Below are positions 1 to 9,323 of a stretch of 64,000 nt of DNA, piece by piece. The stretch is taken from NCBI GenBank assembly GCA_032718475.1, contig JAUCBJ010000735.1, positions 47,444-111,443 of the forward strand, given 5' to 3'. The number at the start of each line of letters is the position of its first letter. The stretch's first letter is position 1. A model generated the notes under the pieces. That model did no database searches. It worked only from the letters and a program-made list of their open reading frames with translations, and was not told the origin of the DNA. The translations under genes and the position numbers were made by a program. The stretch comes from Nemertoderma westbladi. Taxonomy: Eukaryota; Xenacoelomorpha; Nemertodermatida; Nemertodermatidae.

Positions 1-1214
1 ACGCTGTATATATAAATAATAACGCCGTTGGACTTCTTAAATAATTTTTAGCGGATAGTGGTAGTGAAGTTAGTGTACTGTCTACACTTTATCCGATATC
101 CGTCCAGTTCCAAACATTGTATTAAAAGCGGCCAACCAAACGCATAAAGCTTCTAGTAGACTGCACTAACAATAGATTAATTCCTCATATTCTCCAGCAA
201 TGATCCAACACAAAACAAAGATACAACCAACCGCAAGTCAAAAGTGAAGCAAATTAATAAACCTGAAATCCAATCAACACCAACACTGTTCGCGCTTTTA
301 GACTTTTAACAGTTTAACCTGTTAATTTATTTGTCTTATGATGTCTGACAGCCCGCACAAAATATGACCTCAGCAGAAGCTATGTTTATTTTCAGTGAAT
401 ACCAACAGTTCCTTTTAGGTGCTGCGCTCTAAATACCACGCAGAGATATGACTTATAGTAATTACAACGGATGGGCATGAGACCACACAGTATTTACATT
501 CTTTAGGAATGTATAATTATTCGCTCGCACTTATGTCACTGAAAATAGTACTGAAACACATTAATTTGCTGACTGTCACCAATTTTAATCACAAGGAGAA
601 ATTTAACTCATGTACATTGGGGACTATGAAACATCATAAACTCATACAAACCACTGTTATTTGAGCTAGGCAATTGTGAATAGTATTCCCTTCCGCTTAA
701 CTCAATAATAAAGAAAACCAAGAGAACTACCGGTTATTCATAAGTATTCTCCAACTATTAGCATTAATCAATATGTTACAAATCACAGTATTATAACAAT
801 ATAAATTACATGGTGTGTGGCATTTAATCATCAGTCTGATGTTGTGCTATGAGAGTTGAGAGAGAGTACGAGATATATTTACTGTGTTTGATAGTTCCCT
901 GACACTCTAGCCACATGGTGTTTTGGGCTAAGTCAGAAATGTCAGAATGAATGATTTCGTCACATTACGGTATACAATACATATGTAAACAAAGAATTCG
1001 CAAAGTGAAAATCGCGCTGATTGGCCGAAATGTAACAAATATAACACAGTTTCTACACATAAGGAAACAGCTGGTAAATTTCGTCATGTTAGTTCTGGAT
1101 TAAGACAGACGCGTAGTTGCATAAGTTTATACTTCCTCCAATACCTTAGAACAATGTTGGCCTTTTTAGAGTAGTTTGTGAATTGCACAAAAACGCTACA
1201 TTTTTGCCGCAAAA
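1..1214. other. Intronic or intergenic DNA, no gene seen
   Basis: AT-rich sequence with no open frame or splice-bounded exon that I can support. Earlier exons of the guanylate cyclase gene are expected upstream of 2198, but I could not find one here. Confidence 0.5.
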
Positions 1215-1750
1215 GCTTTAACACCAACAATTCGAAGAATAACAGTAGAAAATGAAAAGGTCAACGGTAAGGTTAATGACCTCTTGGACAAATACCCAGA
1301 CATATTTAAACCCGTAAATATTTCCCAACCCATTAAACATGATATAGAACATAATATTCTCACTACTGGACTTCCATCGCATTTTAAAGCAAGGCGACTT
1401 TTTGGCGAACGTTTGGATGAGGTAAAGAAGGTATTTGCTAATTAGGAATCCCAAGGTATTCGCTACCGTGGTGAATCCCCATATGCATCACCATTACATA
1501 TGGTTCCACAACCAAACTCGTAAACGACACCATTTTGCACTTGCGGTGATAACCCCGGTTTAAATGCTCAAACAATTCCAGATAGATATCCTATGCCGAA
1601 TTGAAGCGAAATATTAGGTGCTCTACATGAGTCTACGATATTTTCCAAATTAGATTTACAATCTGCTTAAACTTAAATACCAATAGCAAAAGATGATCAA
1701 CATAAAGCAGCAGTCATTACCCCATTTGGTATGTATATTTTTCGGACAAA
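1215..1750 (+). pseudogene. Ty3/gypsy reverse transcriptase remnant
   Basis: A conceptual plus-strand reading from about 1230 gives a stretch resembling the region before and into a Ty3/gypsy reverse transcriptase. It includes 'DLLDKYPDIFKP', then 'ESQGI...SPYASPLHMVP', then 'KLDLQSA', and finally 'AAVITPFGMYIF', in the order seen in these polymerases. Several stops (for example near 1442, 1520, 1602 and 1668) interrupt it and no LTRs are visible nearby. It is an old fragment with no coding capacity. The assignment rests on motif order read by eye. Confidence 0.7.
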
Positions 1751-2197
1751 AATCCCATAGAAAATCTACAACATCTAGACTCCATATTACATTGTTTAAT
1801 GTAAAAAAAACTCAAAAAGACTGTTACTTTTAATTAATAAAGAAAAATCAAGATGCTATTTTAAAATAACTGATGCTCCACATCTTATACGGGGGGTGTG
1901 GTATAATGTGCTGTATTTTGATTGATTATAGTAAAAAGACATTTTATATTACAGTAGAAGATGCAAACACAACTACCGGTACTAAAGTAAGATAATTTTT
2001 ATGTATCTGCTAGTGCTGTAGTGTTAGTAATCTGATTTAAATATTTGTAAGCAGTAAGAATAACTAACTGAAAATTAATTGATCAATAAATTAGCTTGCT
2101 TTTTAGCTGAAACTTTGCAATATTAACTGTCTATCTGTTTAGCACATATTTAGAAAAATATATTGTAAACAATCTTGTAATATTATTATTTTTGCAG

Positions 2198-2447
2198 AGG
2201 GCCATAACACTTGGCAACAATTGATGTGTATTGGCAGCCTGTTTCGGATTGAGCAATACCTAGCAGAGATGCGTATGCTAGTGTATCAGTACTACATGGA
2301 GGGGAACATTGGCCATGACAATTATGTATTCTTCAAACATATTTGGACCTCATATAAGCTGGAAAACACGATGTCAATTATTTATTACCAACCAGTTAAA
2401 CTCTATGTTACGGACCACTTAGAAGTGGACACAGCGGTGTCAGCAGA
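2198..2447 (+). CDS. Exon A of NIT-type receptor guanylate cyclase (extracellular part)
   Basis: The exon follows a good acceptor (TATTATTTTTGCAG, AG at 2196-2197) and ends at a strong donor (GTAAGT, 2448-2453). It is open throughout, about 83 codons. The peptide is rich in Trp, Tyr and Met and predicted helical ('LFRIEQYLAEMRMLVYQYY', 'YVFFKHIWTSYKLENTM'). The exon ends with two bases of a codon and the exon at 53713 supplies the third, so the reading frame continues across a 51-kb intron. Combined with the later exons, this is most likely the C-terminal half of an extracellular NIT (nitrate/nitrite-sensing-like) domain of an invertebrate receptor guanylate cyclase. Seen: splice sites, phase and an open frame. 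Inferred: the domain name, which needs a profile search. The start of the gene is outside the window. Confidence 0.6.
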
Positions 2448-2572
2448 GTAAGTTTTGTTGTGAGCCTGAAATGTTAGCCATGAATCAGTGAGCGGTATTG
2501 GTTGTGTACTGCAGCTACCTGCTTTCGAAACATAGGCCTAGCCCTATTATTTTCAATTTCGAATTTTGCGTA

Positions 2573-2577
2573 TCGAT
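2573..2577. repeat. Left target site duplication of outer element (TCGAT)
   Basis: TCGAT stands directly before the TGTAAAAGC start of the outer 5' LTR. The same five bases follow its 3' LTR at 47357-47361. Confidence 0.9.
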
Positions 2578-2635
2578 TGTAAAAGCTTTTGCGGAATTAG
2601 CTGGTTATTTTCCCCGCAAAGTACTCTGTATTTGG
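2578..2635 (+). repeat. Outer 5' LTR, first 58 bp (split by insertion)
   Basis: It matches the first bases of the intact 3' LTR at 46286 and onwards (TGTAAAAGCTTTTGCGGAAT...CTGTATTTGG). The rest of this LTR resumes at 22071-23184. The split point carries a duplicated TTTGG. Confidence 0.9.
2631..2635. repeat. Left target site duplication of giant element (TTTGG)
   Basis: TTTGG occurs here and again at 22071-22075, but only once in the uninterrupted LTR copy near 46336. Confidence 0.9.
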
Positions 2636-3702
2636 TGTAAGGTCCAGTAGTATACCGCTTACCGGATCCTAGTAACGATGTATCTTACCGTAAGATCTAG
2701 TAATGTATACGGGCTCGTACAGTATCTGACAACAAATCCCAGTCCAGGATATCTAAACAAACAGATACAATACACAAACGACTACTGGCGAGGAACAGAG
2801 CCTAGTGTCTATTCTATGTACGTGAGCGGGTCTAATGCCTACGAAACTAGACAAAAGGATACCTGTCCTCTAACCGGTGAGGCAGATGTACAGTTACAGT
2901 AACAGACCAAACTCACGGGAAAACAATCCCCGCGCAGCGAATCCTAACTATCACTGACAGTCCTAAATACCGTAACTTGCCGCGGTGTGATTTATATGGT
3001 TTATATACGAGCTAGTGGGTTAACAGACCTAGCGTAACAACACTGATTCAGTCCTAAATCAGTCGAAAGAGGGTCGTGCCTAATGTAACAATACTGCTGA
3101 ACAGGAAACAACAGTTTAATAACGAAAATGAAATGCTCTCTCTTGCCGTAACTAAATATCAGATCCTAATTTACAAATACAGATAATTTCTACCTAAAGT
3201 AATATATAGTACGCTATAACTAGTAGAACTCTAAGGGCGAATATGTTTTAGGGCGTGTGTGTGTGGGTGTGTTACAAATAAAACAATTTCATGTATCTCC
3301 TTTCACTAGGTTTTAGTGATTTTCTGACCGAAATGATACCGTGCGCTAGCTACTAAAATAAACTAGTCGCGTTTTGTAGAACTTTATACTCACAAATGAC
3401 GTCAAAGCTCTCTTCTTCCTATCCACAACTCAATGGGCAACCACGGTGTTAGTAACTACACCCGTGATCGGCACTAATACCAGATTCTGGTTGTAAGATA
3501 AGAAATAGGGGTTAATCGCTACCGTACGTTAGCTGATCTGGTATACTAATTTAATTCTAGAACTTTGTTGCCGCGGTAGTTAGCAGCAATACCTATCAGT
3601 ACGTGGCAAGGCGCGGTAGGATATTAATAAAACCTCCCTAGGCCAAGCAGTGTGCCGGTAGCAGAAATACTCCTTGCCTGATCAAATAACTAACTCCAGA
3701 CA

Positions 3703-3720
3703 GGGGGGGGGGGGGGGGGG
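3703..3720 (+). repeat. G18 homopolymer in LTR
   Basis: Run of 18 G. The same site in the other LTR (20906-20918) has 13, showing slippage since insertion or sequencing uncertainty. Confidence 0.85.
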
Positions 3721-3889
3721 TACTAATGTACGTTCTACAAAGCGAACCGGTACCAAACAGTCAGTACTACGAATCACTAAATTATGGAACATATGCTGTC
3801 CGTACCTATGTACTCGCGTACTGACGAATGGCAATAGTTCGCACCTGTGAGAAGTACAGGTTAACCCAGGGGTTCGCAGGACTGACAAA

Positions 3890-3910
3890 GGGGGGGGGGG
3901 GGGGGGGGGG
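3890..3910 (+). repeat. G21 homopolymer in LTR
   Basis: Run of 21 G. The matching site at 21088-21102 has 15. Confidence 0.85.
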
Positions 3911-4676
3911 TTCCTGTCTAAATATAATTATTTGATCCTAAATTTTGCGGCGTCCAGGACGGCGTCACGCTTACCCTGATCTATAGGTCTTACGGCGGGC
4001 AAGGGCGTCGAACAAAGTCTTACCTTTCTCACAAAGCGGGCGCTGCATGGCAAGTTGAGCATTTCGAAGGGCAAAGGGGGTGCGCGGTCAAATCCAAAGT
4101 GGGCGCTAGCGTGTTGTGGACATCTTTCCCCTGCGTTGCTGACGGCCTAACGGTCTAGGCTGCCATCTTCCCGATGTTTGGCTGTCCCAAAGTTGGACCA
4201 AAAGAAAACATGTTCAGGAATTTGCAGTATATTTACAGTTTAGCAAAGGATTTATCAAACAGATTTAACAAAGTTTCAACAAGAAACCAAATAAACTAAT
4301 AACAATGATATAAGAAGATACTAGTGAAGTATAAGGTGTAAGGGTCAAAATGATAAGGTGATAACCGAAGGCAAACCGGCCTTTTTATACTAAATATCGC
4401 ACATGGAAACCAAACAGAATTTTCCACAGCTTCACATTTGAGCAATAAAGTGTTTCGTGCCCTATGATTGGCCCAGCTCATCGTTCAACGCAGTCCGGCC
4501 CTGACACTAAATCTGGGACATGGAATCCTAACAGAATTTTCCATGGCCTCACATTTGAGCAATAAGATATTTTATGCCCCATGATTGGCCTGGCTCATCG
4601 TTCGCTACGTTGTACGCTTCTCATTGGTCCACCAATTAGCACCAAACGAAAATAAATGGCCCCAAAATACAAATTT

Positions 4677-4755
4677 CCCGACCAGGATTCGAACTTGTAA
4701 CCTATCTGTAATGTAACCAACGCCTTAACCATCTGACCACTACGCCACGAGAGTA
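4677..4755 (-). repeat. tRNA-derived block inside LTR (left copy)
   Basis: On the minus strand, a box A-like TGGCGTAGTGGTCAGATGG is followed about 30 bases later by a box B-like AGTTCGAATCC, the internal promoter arrangement of RNA polymerase III tRNA genes and tRNA-derived SINEs. Stem pairing is poor: the T stem and acceptor stem do not close. I therefore call it tRNA-derived rather than a functional tRNA gene. Confidence 0.55.
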
Positions 4756-4891
4756 CCTAGGGGCTTTATGTGTACAAATATAAATAGGCAATATTACATT
4801 ACTGTAACTTAATCAAAATGCGTCGGATTTTCGAAAGTTTTTACGTTAAAGTTAAACTACATATGCTATCTTATAGTGAAATAATTCATCA

Positions 4892-5293
4892 CCGCTCCAT
4901 GAAAACAGTAAGTAAGACTGTTTTCACCAATCGAAATATAAAATGTTTACAAACTACTTATAAATCTACTGGTAGGGCCTAAAATATAAAATATAATCAC
5001 TATCTAATTATTGCATACTTAATATTGCAGATACGGCGTAAATACAATCGATCGTACATACAAATACAAATTTACTAATTAACTTTAGTGCCTAAAATAC
5101 AAAAAAGGCTTTCGGTTATCAAGGTAAGCAAATTAAACAAATCAGAACAAATAAATCAAAACAAATCGAACAAATAATTGTAACTCTTTCAATAAATCTT
5201 TACATATTGTAAATATACATAATAAACTTCCACCAAATTAAATCAGTTCAAATATAATATAAACACAATGCGCTAATAACTTTCAAATGAGTC
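4892..5293 (-). other. 3' untranslated interior of giant element with polypurine-like end
   Basis: AT-rich, no ORF. Read on the minus strand it ends ATGGAGCGG directly before the 3' LTR (TGATGAAT). The plus-strand elements end their interiors with the very similar TGGGAGCGG before their 3' LTRs (40193 and 46286), so this is the likely polypurine tract. Confidence 0.6.
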
Positions 5294-8200
5294 TTAAAGG
5301 GTCCTCCTGACAAGCTTAAAAGTTCGTCCTACTGGTCTGGATATCTTCTCCTGAGCACTAATTGCTAACGGTAGGCTCGCAAGCCTTCCTTTCCATATCT
5401 CGCTCCTCCAAACCCAACATTCAAACATAATGTCCAATATAAATATCCAAATATAATATCCAAATATAATATCCAAATATAATATCCAAATATAATATCC
5501 AAATATAATATCCAAATATAATATCCAAATATAATATCCAAATATAATATCCAAATATAATATCCAAATCGGTAGGCTCGCAAGCCTTCCTTCTTCTCGC
5601 TTCCTATTCCTTCGCTGAGCGGGCTCGTCCACGTCCTCTAGTGCGATTGGGGGTGGTCGAGGTCGAACTGGGCTCGGACTTCGGCGTCGAGTCGTCGGTG
5701 GTTCCAAAACGCTAGGAAAGGGGACGACGGGAGTTTCGCACATCCATTGTGCGCTCAATCCTCTAAATCCTCGTCCGATTCCAACTGTCGGCTTAACATC
5801 GGATCGAGTCTCCATAACGCTAGGAGGAAGTCGAAAGGGTGGGACTGTTCCATCCGCTGACACCTCGCTCTCTGACGTCGTTTGAATCCTAATGGGTTCA
5901 GGCAAAGCGTATCCTGTCCCTCCGCGTGGTTCTCTAGCAAGGGAAACCGTGCCCCGAGTCATCCGGATTTGCGACTTCGATGTCGTCCTCTCGGCGACAT
6001 TTACTATCTTCTTTATCTCTTGTCCGGCCTTCTGGGCTTTGAGTATACGAAATTGCTGATCATCCTGTGGGTGACGCGTCTTCTCTATTAACGGCGTGGC
6101 CTTGAAGCCAGTCTCACGCAAAACGTCGGTCTCGTCTAGAATACACGAGCTTACGCGTTTGTGATAAAATGCGCTCCGGTATGCCCAAGCTATCGAATGC
6201 CAGGCTCCTCGATTCCGCTGTTCAACTCGCAGTTTATCGAATTCTCCGGCGGTAATCTTGTTCACCACAGTTTGAAAGTTCCAAGTATTCTTGTTGTCAG
6301 GGTGCTCTTGTAAGAAATAGTCCCGCTCAACTTTGAATCCACTGTCCAATGGCAATATATCCAATACCTCCAACAATTCATCATACTGAGGCATAGCCGA
6401 TACATATCCTTCCTTTGACATTATGAGAGGGTTTACGGCCCAAAATCCCAAATGTGCTCTCATAGGGAAGCGGCGTCGCTGCGTCGATACATGCTCGTCT
6501 GCTAGATCCTCCCAATGGTCGAATAATTGTCGAACGATTTTAACTGACATGTGCTCATAGGGGATGTCTCTAAGTTGACATTCGGATGCCCTATGGCCCT
6601 TAATATTACAATAAGTACACTGCGCCACGAAATGCCAGCAAGTGTAGAAAGTGTGCGAACGTTGATCCCCGCACCATTTACATACTAAATCCGGTAGAGA
6701 TATGTGCTTCGCTCCGCATTTCTTTGCGTGATGGCCAGTTGCTCCGCATCTGCCACAAATAGTGTTGGCAGGATACCAAACTCGCTCATAGATGAGATCT
6801 CCGATGGGGCGAGCGCTACCGTCCACGTGATAATTCTCATCATCCGGGTCAGTCGGTATGTTCGTCTCCGTAGGTTGTACACAAACCATGGCATCGCTTT
6901 TCTCCAACTCGCGTATCTCAGTTCGCGTCTTCCTCGGAAGGTTCTCCTCTATCTCTATGAGTTGCCGTAACGGTTCGTCTATTAGCGCCAACTCGGTCGG
7001 ATCCACATCGTCGTGATGGGCGGTAGGCTCGCGAGCGTTCCAGGATCCTTCCGGGCGTTCGAATTCCGCGTGGCGTTCCCCGTCGTAGGGTACTAACGTT
7101 AACATCGACGGTCTGTCGACTAGACTTCCCGCGTGAGTGAGATAGACGTCCCTGAAAACGCTAAGTCCCGCTCGCGTGAAAACTTCGCAGTACGCATCGG
7201 TGTTATAAAAGTGTTGGAGAAATCGTTGGAATACATCAGTATGCGTCCTTCCTCCCTCGTAAAAGGTATGTCCTTCGCCAAGACATAACGGGTGTCGATT
7301 TAGGGTTCTGGATACTACATCCGCGATGAAACAAACGTTAACCGAAGATTCTATCGCTAAATAGTATTGCAAGATTATCCGCGGAGGTGAAGTAATCACC
7401 CAATACACGCAACCTCGCCACTTCAACTGTGACTCGAACTCGTTTACGCCGGGGGTATCTCCCTCTCCGTATACGTCCGTGTATTTGCTCCTCTTACTCT
7501 CCTTGTAATCCCAACTGAACATTAGATATGAGATATAACCCGTCCCAGTTTTTAGTGTGTTATACTCCCTAAAATATCCTTGCTCAATAGCCCAAAGCAA
7601 CAATGGTCTAGTATCCACGTATGGCGTAGGCAATCGGTCCTCTTCCGTGGGCATCCCTGCAAAGTCGCTAATAAGGTCATCCCGTACACCGGATCCGATC
7701 TTGACGATGCTCTTATCCAACACAACGTCTCGCACGGCCTTTGGCAACATCCTAGCTTCTATGCTACAAGCCAGGTCCATGGATTTAACTATCCGTTTTA
7801 TCATCGCGTGTCTTTGCGTCGTTCCTTCCGGCATAGGCATCTTCCTATCACTCCTCTGTCGGCTGAAGACATGTAACACGCCATCTGGTGCTCTAATCTG
7901 TATAGTCTTCGAAGTGAGGCTTTGCTGATGGCTTCCTCCTTCATTATCGTAAAACATATAACCATTCTCCTTCAGAGATCGGCTAGTCACGTCCCAATCG
8001 TCGAGTAAATCGTCGGTAGGGTTCCAAATTCTCCCAATCGACTTTTCATCATCGAAACTAATAGGTTTACCGGTCCAATTGGTCGCGATATCGGTGTCGG
8101 TCTCAAACGTTCCAACTCCGATCCATAATCGAATCATCTTCGTCAGATATCCTCGCAAGATACAAGGTGCGATATCCGTCCCCGCGCGATCCACTTCTTT

Positions 8201-8527
8201 AAAGTCCGTAATATGTGGAGGCACGTTGCGTACGATTTTTTGAACTATTACTTTACGCAACTCGGCTGACTCTAACACATCACCGAAGGTAACCGATGGG
8301 AGGAAATCCAGGTTCGAGATGATCTCCGGGTGTTCAACTATAGGGATCTCGTAAGTTGTCTCCTTCCGGGTCGGTATACTAATAGGAAAACTAGTTGGTC
8401 TCGCAACCAGTACTATCGCTCCAGTAGAATGGGGCTGAGGTTCTCGCGTCATCTCGACATGAGGTATCTGTAGTCTCTGCGACAAACGCTGAGCAAAGGT
8501 GATACTATCGAAGAGCTCGGGTGTCAT
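5294..8527 (-). CDS. 3' accessory protein: possible DEDD exonuclease plus three zinc knuckles (1077 aa)
   Basis: Intact ORF after integrase and after a 272-aa ORF that it overlaps by 23 bp. Around residues 190-400 there is a pattern like a DEDD 3'-5' exonuclease: 'YDNEGG' (D194, E196), then an 'IQIRAPDGVLHVF' strand, 'KIGSGVRDDL' (D283/D284), 'YVDTRPLL' (D305) and a final 'YYLAIE' where the family usually has YxxxD. Residues 591-650 hold three zinc knuckles: CX2CX4HX4C, CX2CX5HX4C and CX2CX4HX4C. The Pro/Arg-rich tail reads through a 13-bp satellite between two copies of the 20-bp palindrome. No signal peptide or membrane anchor is apparent, so this is not an envelope protein. Seen: ORF, knuckles, repeats. 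Inferred: the exonuclease, with a weak last motif. Role unknown; nucleic-acid binding is likely. Confidence 0.7.
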   Translation of the reverse strand: MTPELFDSITFAQRLSQRLQIPHVEMTREPQPHSTGAIVLVARPTSFPISIPTRKETTYEIPIVEHPEIISNLDFLPSVTFGDVLESAELRKVIVQKIVRNVPPHITDFKEVDRAGTDIAPCILRGYLTKMIRLWIGVGTFETDTDIATNWTGKPISFDDEKSIGRIWNPTDDLLDDWDVTSRSLKENGYMFYDNEGGSHQQSLTSKTIQIRAPDGVLHVFSRQRSDRKMPMPEGTTQRHAMIKRIVKSMDLACSIEARMLPKAVRDVVLDKSIVKIGSGVRDDLISDFAGMPTEEDRLPTPYVDTRPLLLWAIEQGYFREYNTLKTGTGYISYLMFSWDYKESKRSKYTDVYGEGDTPGVNEFESQLKWRGCVYWVITSPPRIILQYYLAIESSVNVCFIADVVSRTLNRHPLCLGEGHTFYEGGRTHTDVFQRFLQHFYNTDAYCEVFTRAGLSVFRDVYLTHAGSLVDRPSMLTLVPYDGERHAEFERPEGSWNAREPTAHHDDVDPTELALIDEPLRQLIEIEENLPRKTRTEIRELEKSDAMVCVQPTETNIPTDPDDENYHVDGSARPIGDLIYERVWYPANTICGRCGATGHHAKKCGAKHISLPDLVCKWCGDQRSHTFYTCWHFVAQCTYCNIKGHRASECQLRDIPYEHMSVKIVRQLFDHWEDLADEHVSTQRRRFPMRAHLGFWAVNPLIMSKEGYVSAMPQYDELLEVLDILPLDSGFKVERDYFLQEHPDNKNTWNFQTVVNKITAGEFDKLRVEQRNRGAWHSIAWAYRSAFYHKRVSSCILDETDVLRETGFKATPLIEKTRHPQDDQQFRILKAQKAGQEIKKIVNVAERTTSKSQIRMTRGTVSLAREPRGGTGYALPEPIRIQTTSESEVSADGTVPPFRLPPSVMETRSDVKPTVGIGRGFRGLSAQWMCETPVVPFPSVLEPPTTRRRSPSPVRPRPPPIALEDVDEPAQRRNRKREEGRLASLPIWILYLDIIFGYYIWILYLDIIFGYYIWILYLDIIFGYYIWIFILDIMFECWVWRSEIWKGRLASLPLAISAQEKISRPVGRTFKLVRRTL
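5370..5389 (-). repeat. 20-bp palindrome copy 1
   Basis: GGTAGGCTCGCAAGCCTTCC. On the minus strand it is read as GRLASLP in the tail of the 1077-aa ORF. It borders the 13-bp satellite on one side. Confidence 0.9.
5440..5569 (-). repeat. 13-bp tandem satellite within coding sequence
   Basis: Roughly nine to ten units of CCAAATATAATAT. Because 13 bp is not a multiple of 3, three units make a 13-residue aromatic repeat (Tyr/Ile/Trp/Leu/Asp/Phe/Gly) in the 1077-aa ORF, and other frames on the same strand are also open. The sequence is unlike the GC-richer ORF around it, so it was probably acquired. Confidence 0.9.
5571..5590 (-). repeat. 20-bp palindrome copy 2
   Basis: Identical to copy 1 and 201 bp from it, on the other side of the 13-bp satellite. 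Also read as GRLASLP. Confidence 0.9.
7022..7041 (-). repeat. 20-bp palindrome copy 3 (one mismatch)
   Basis: GGTAGGCTCGCGAGCGTTCC, with C to G in the right arm. Read in a different phase from copies 1 and 2, as NAREPT, around residue 500 of the 1077-aa ORF. Confidence 0.85.
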
Positions 8528-9323
8528 CTCCTTGGGTTCGGTTTGATCGTGGGATATCCAATAGAATGGTAGGCTCGCGAGCCTTCCGCCGAACTCCTCG
8601 ATCTCGCCTTTCTTCCCGTTTCTCTTGTGTCGACTTATTAGACTCGTCCACTACCATGCTGTAGACGTCTGGTTCGACTAATTTGGGTTCGTAAATAACG
8701 ATCTCACCCGCGTTCGGTCCACTCATTTTAAACGAATGATACGGATTTGTCAAAGGGTATCCGCCTTCTTGGTAACGTAGACTTTGGTGGTGTGAACATC
8801 GCGCTAATATCGGCTCGGGGTTCTCCGAGTTCAACCGCATAGGAATTGCGTTGTCTTGCTCGCGCATACATGCTCCACATTTATAAAACAGTTTGTATAT
8901 GGAGAACGCGTCCTTGGTCTCTGGATCCGCTCCTCGAGCGCGTCTATAAAGATGCATTCCTTCAAATTCGTCTCTAGCTGCGGGTAAGGGTTCATTTACT
9001 GTCAAATATTGCAGCGTATGATACAATCGGCGTATTTCGGTGTCTGGATCCTCGCAAATGTCGCTAGCGTCGCATAACGCATCGTAGGGATATAACGCAT
9101 TGAACTCCGCGCGTAATTCCTCCGTTCTTTTGTTGTATGCGTCCAACCGCTGTCGCGTAACATTCGGGGCCGCCTTGGATTTAGCGAGCTTGGCCGTACT
9201 CCTAGCCATACTCTCCACTCCAAACACACTAAAGTTTTTAGCTCCATAAAGATTGAATGGTGCCTGGTGCTCTTGTTCTTGCGTAAACCCTTGACATAAC
9301 TCTTTATACATCTTCTCCGCCAT
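8505..9323 (-). CDS. 3' accessory protein with CxxC...CxxH motif (272 aa)
   Basis: Intact ORF after the pol spacer. The middle holds 'YLTVNEPLPAARDEFEGMHLY', then 'YKCGACMR' and about 25 residues later 'RCSHHQSLRY', which together make a possible zinc site (CxxC...CxxH). The same block order occurs in the accessory ORF of the plus-strand element (39098-39721: YLT, PLP, D.FE.M..Y, YK, CxxC, CxxH, RY), so the family is shared between otherwise different elements. The tail is highly basic (RREERRDRG-type) and includes a palindrome copy read as KAREPT. The stop lies 23 bp inside the start of the 1077-aa ORF, so the two may be translated by reinitiation or frameshift. I do not recognise a named family. 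Confidence 0.75.
   Translation of the reverse strand: MAEKMYKELCQGFTQEQEHQAPFNLYGAKNFSVFGVESMARSTAKLAKSKAAPNVTRQRLDAYNKRTEELRAEFNALYPYDALCDASDICEDPDTEIRRLYHTLQYLTVNEPLPAARDEFEGMHLYRRARGADPETKDAFSIYKLFYKCGACMREQDNAIPMRLNSENPEPILARCSHHQSLRYQEGGYPLTNPYHSFKMSGPNAGEIVIYEPKLVEPDVYSMVVDESNKSTQEKREERRDRGVRRKAREPTILLDIPRSNRTQGDDTRALR
8568..8587 (-). repeat. 20-bp palindrome copy 4
   Basis: GGTAGGCTCGCGAGCCTTCC, the version with a perfect 14-bp core palindrome (AGGCTCGCGAGCCT). Read as KAREPT near the end of the 272-aa ORF. Confidence 0.9.

Larger units (their letters stand above)
2636..4891 (-). repeat. Giant element LTR, left copy (3' LTR in element orientation)
   Basis: 2256 bp, aligning end to end with 19839-22070, starting TGTAAGGTCC and ending ATTCATCA. 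It contains two long G runs, a (GT)n stretch near 3257 and a tRNA-like block. The 74-codon open frame at 2678-2902 is present in both copies only because the LTRs are near identical; nothing else supports it as a gene. Confidence 0.9.

Noticed and set aside
2678-2902. 74-codon ORF conserved identically at 19881-20105
   Set aside because: Identity reflects LTR pairing and recent insertion, not selection; no domain or codon signal.
4677-4755. Functional tRNA gene
   Set aside because: A and B boxes are present but acceptor, anticodon and T stems do not pair; better called tRNA-derived.
5294-9323. 3' ORFs as an envelope gene
   Set aside because: No signal peptide, membrane anchor or cleavage site visible; zinc knuckles and basic tails suggest nucleic-acid binding instead.
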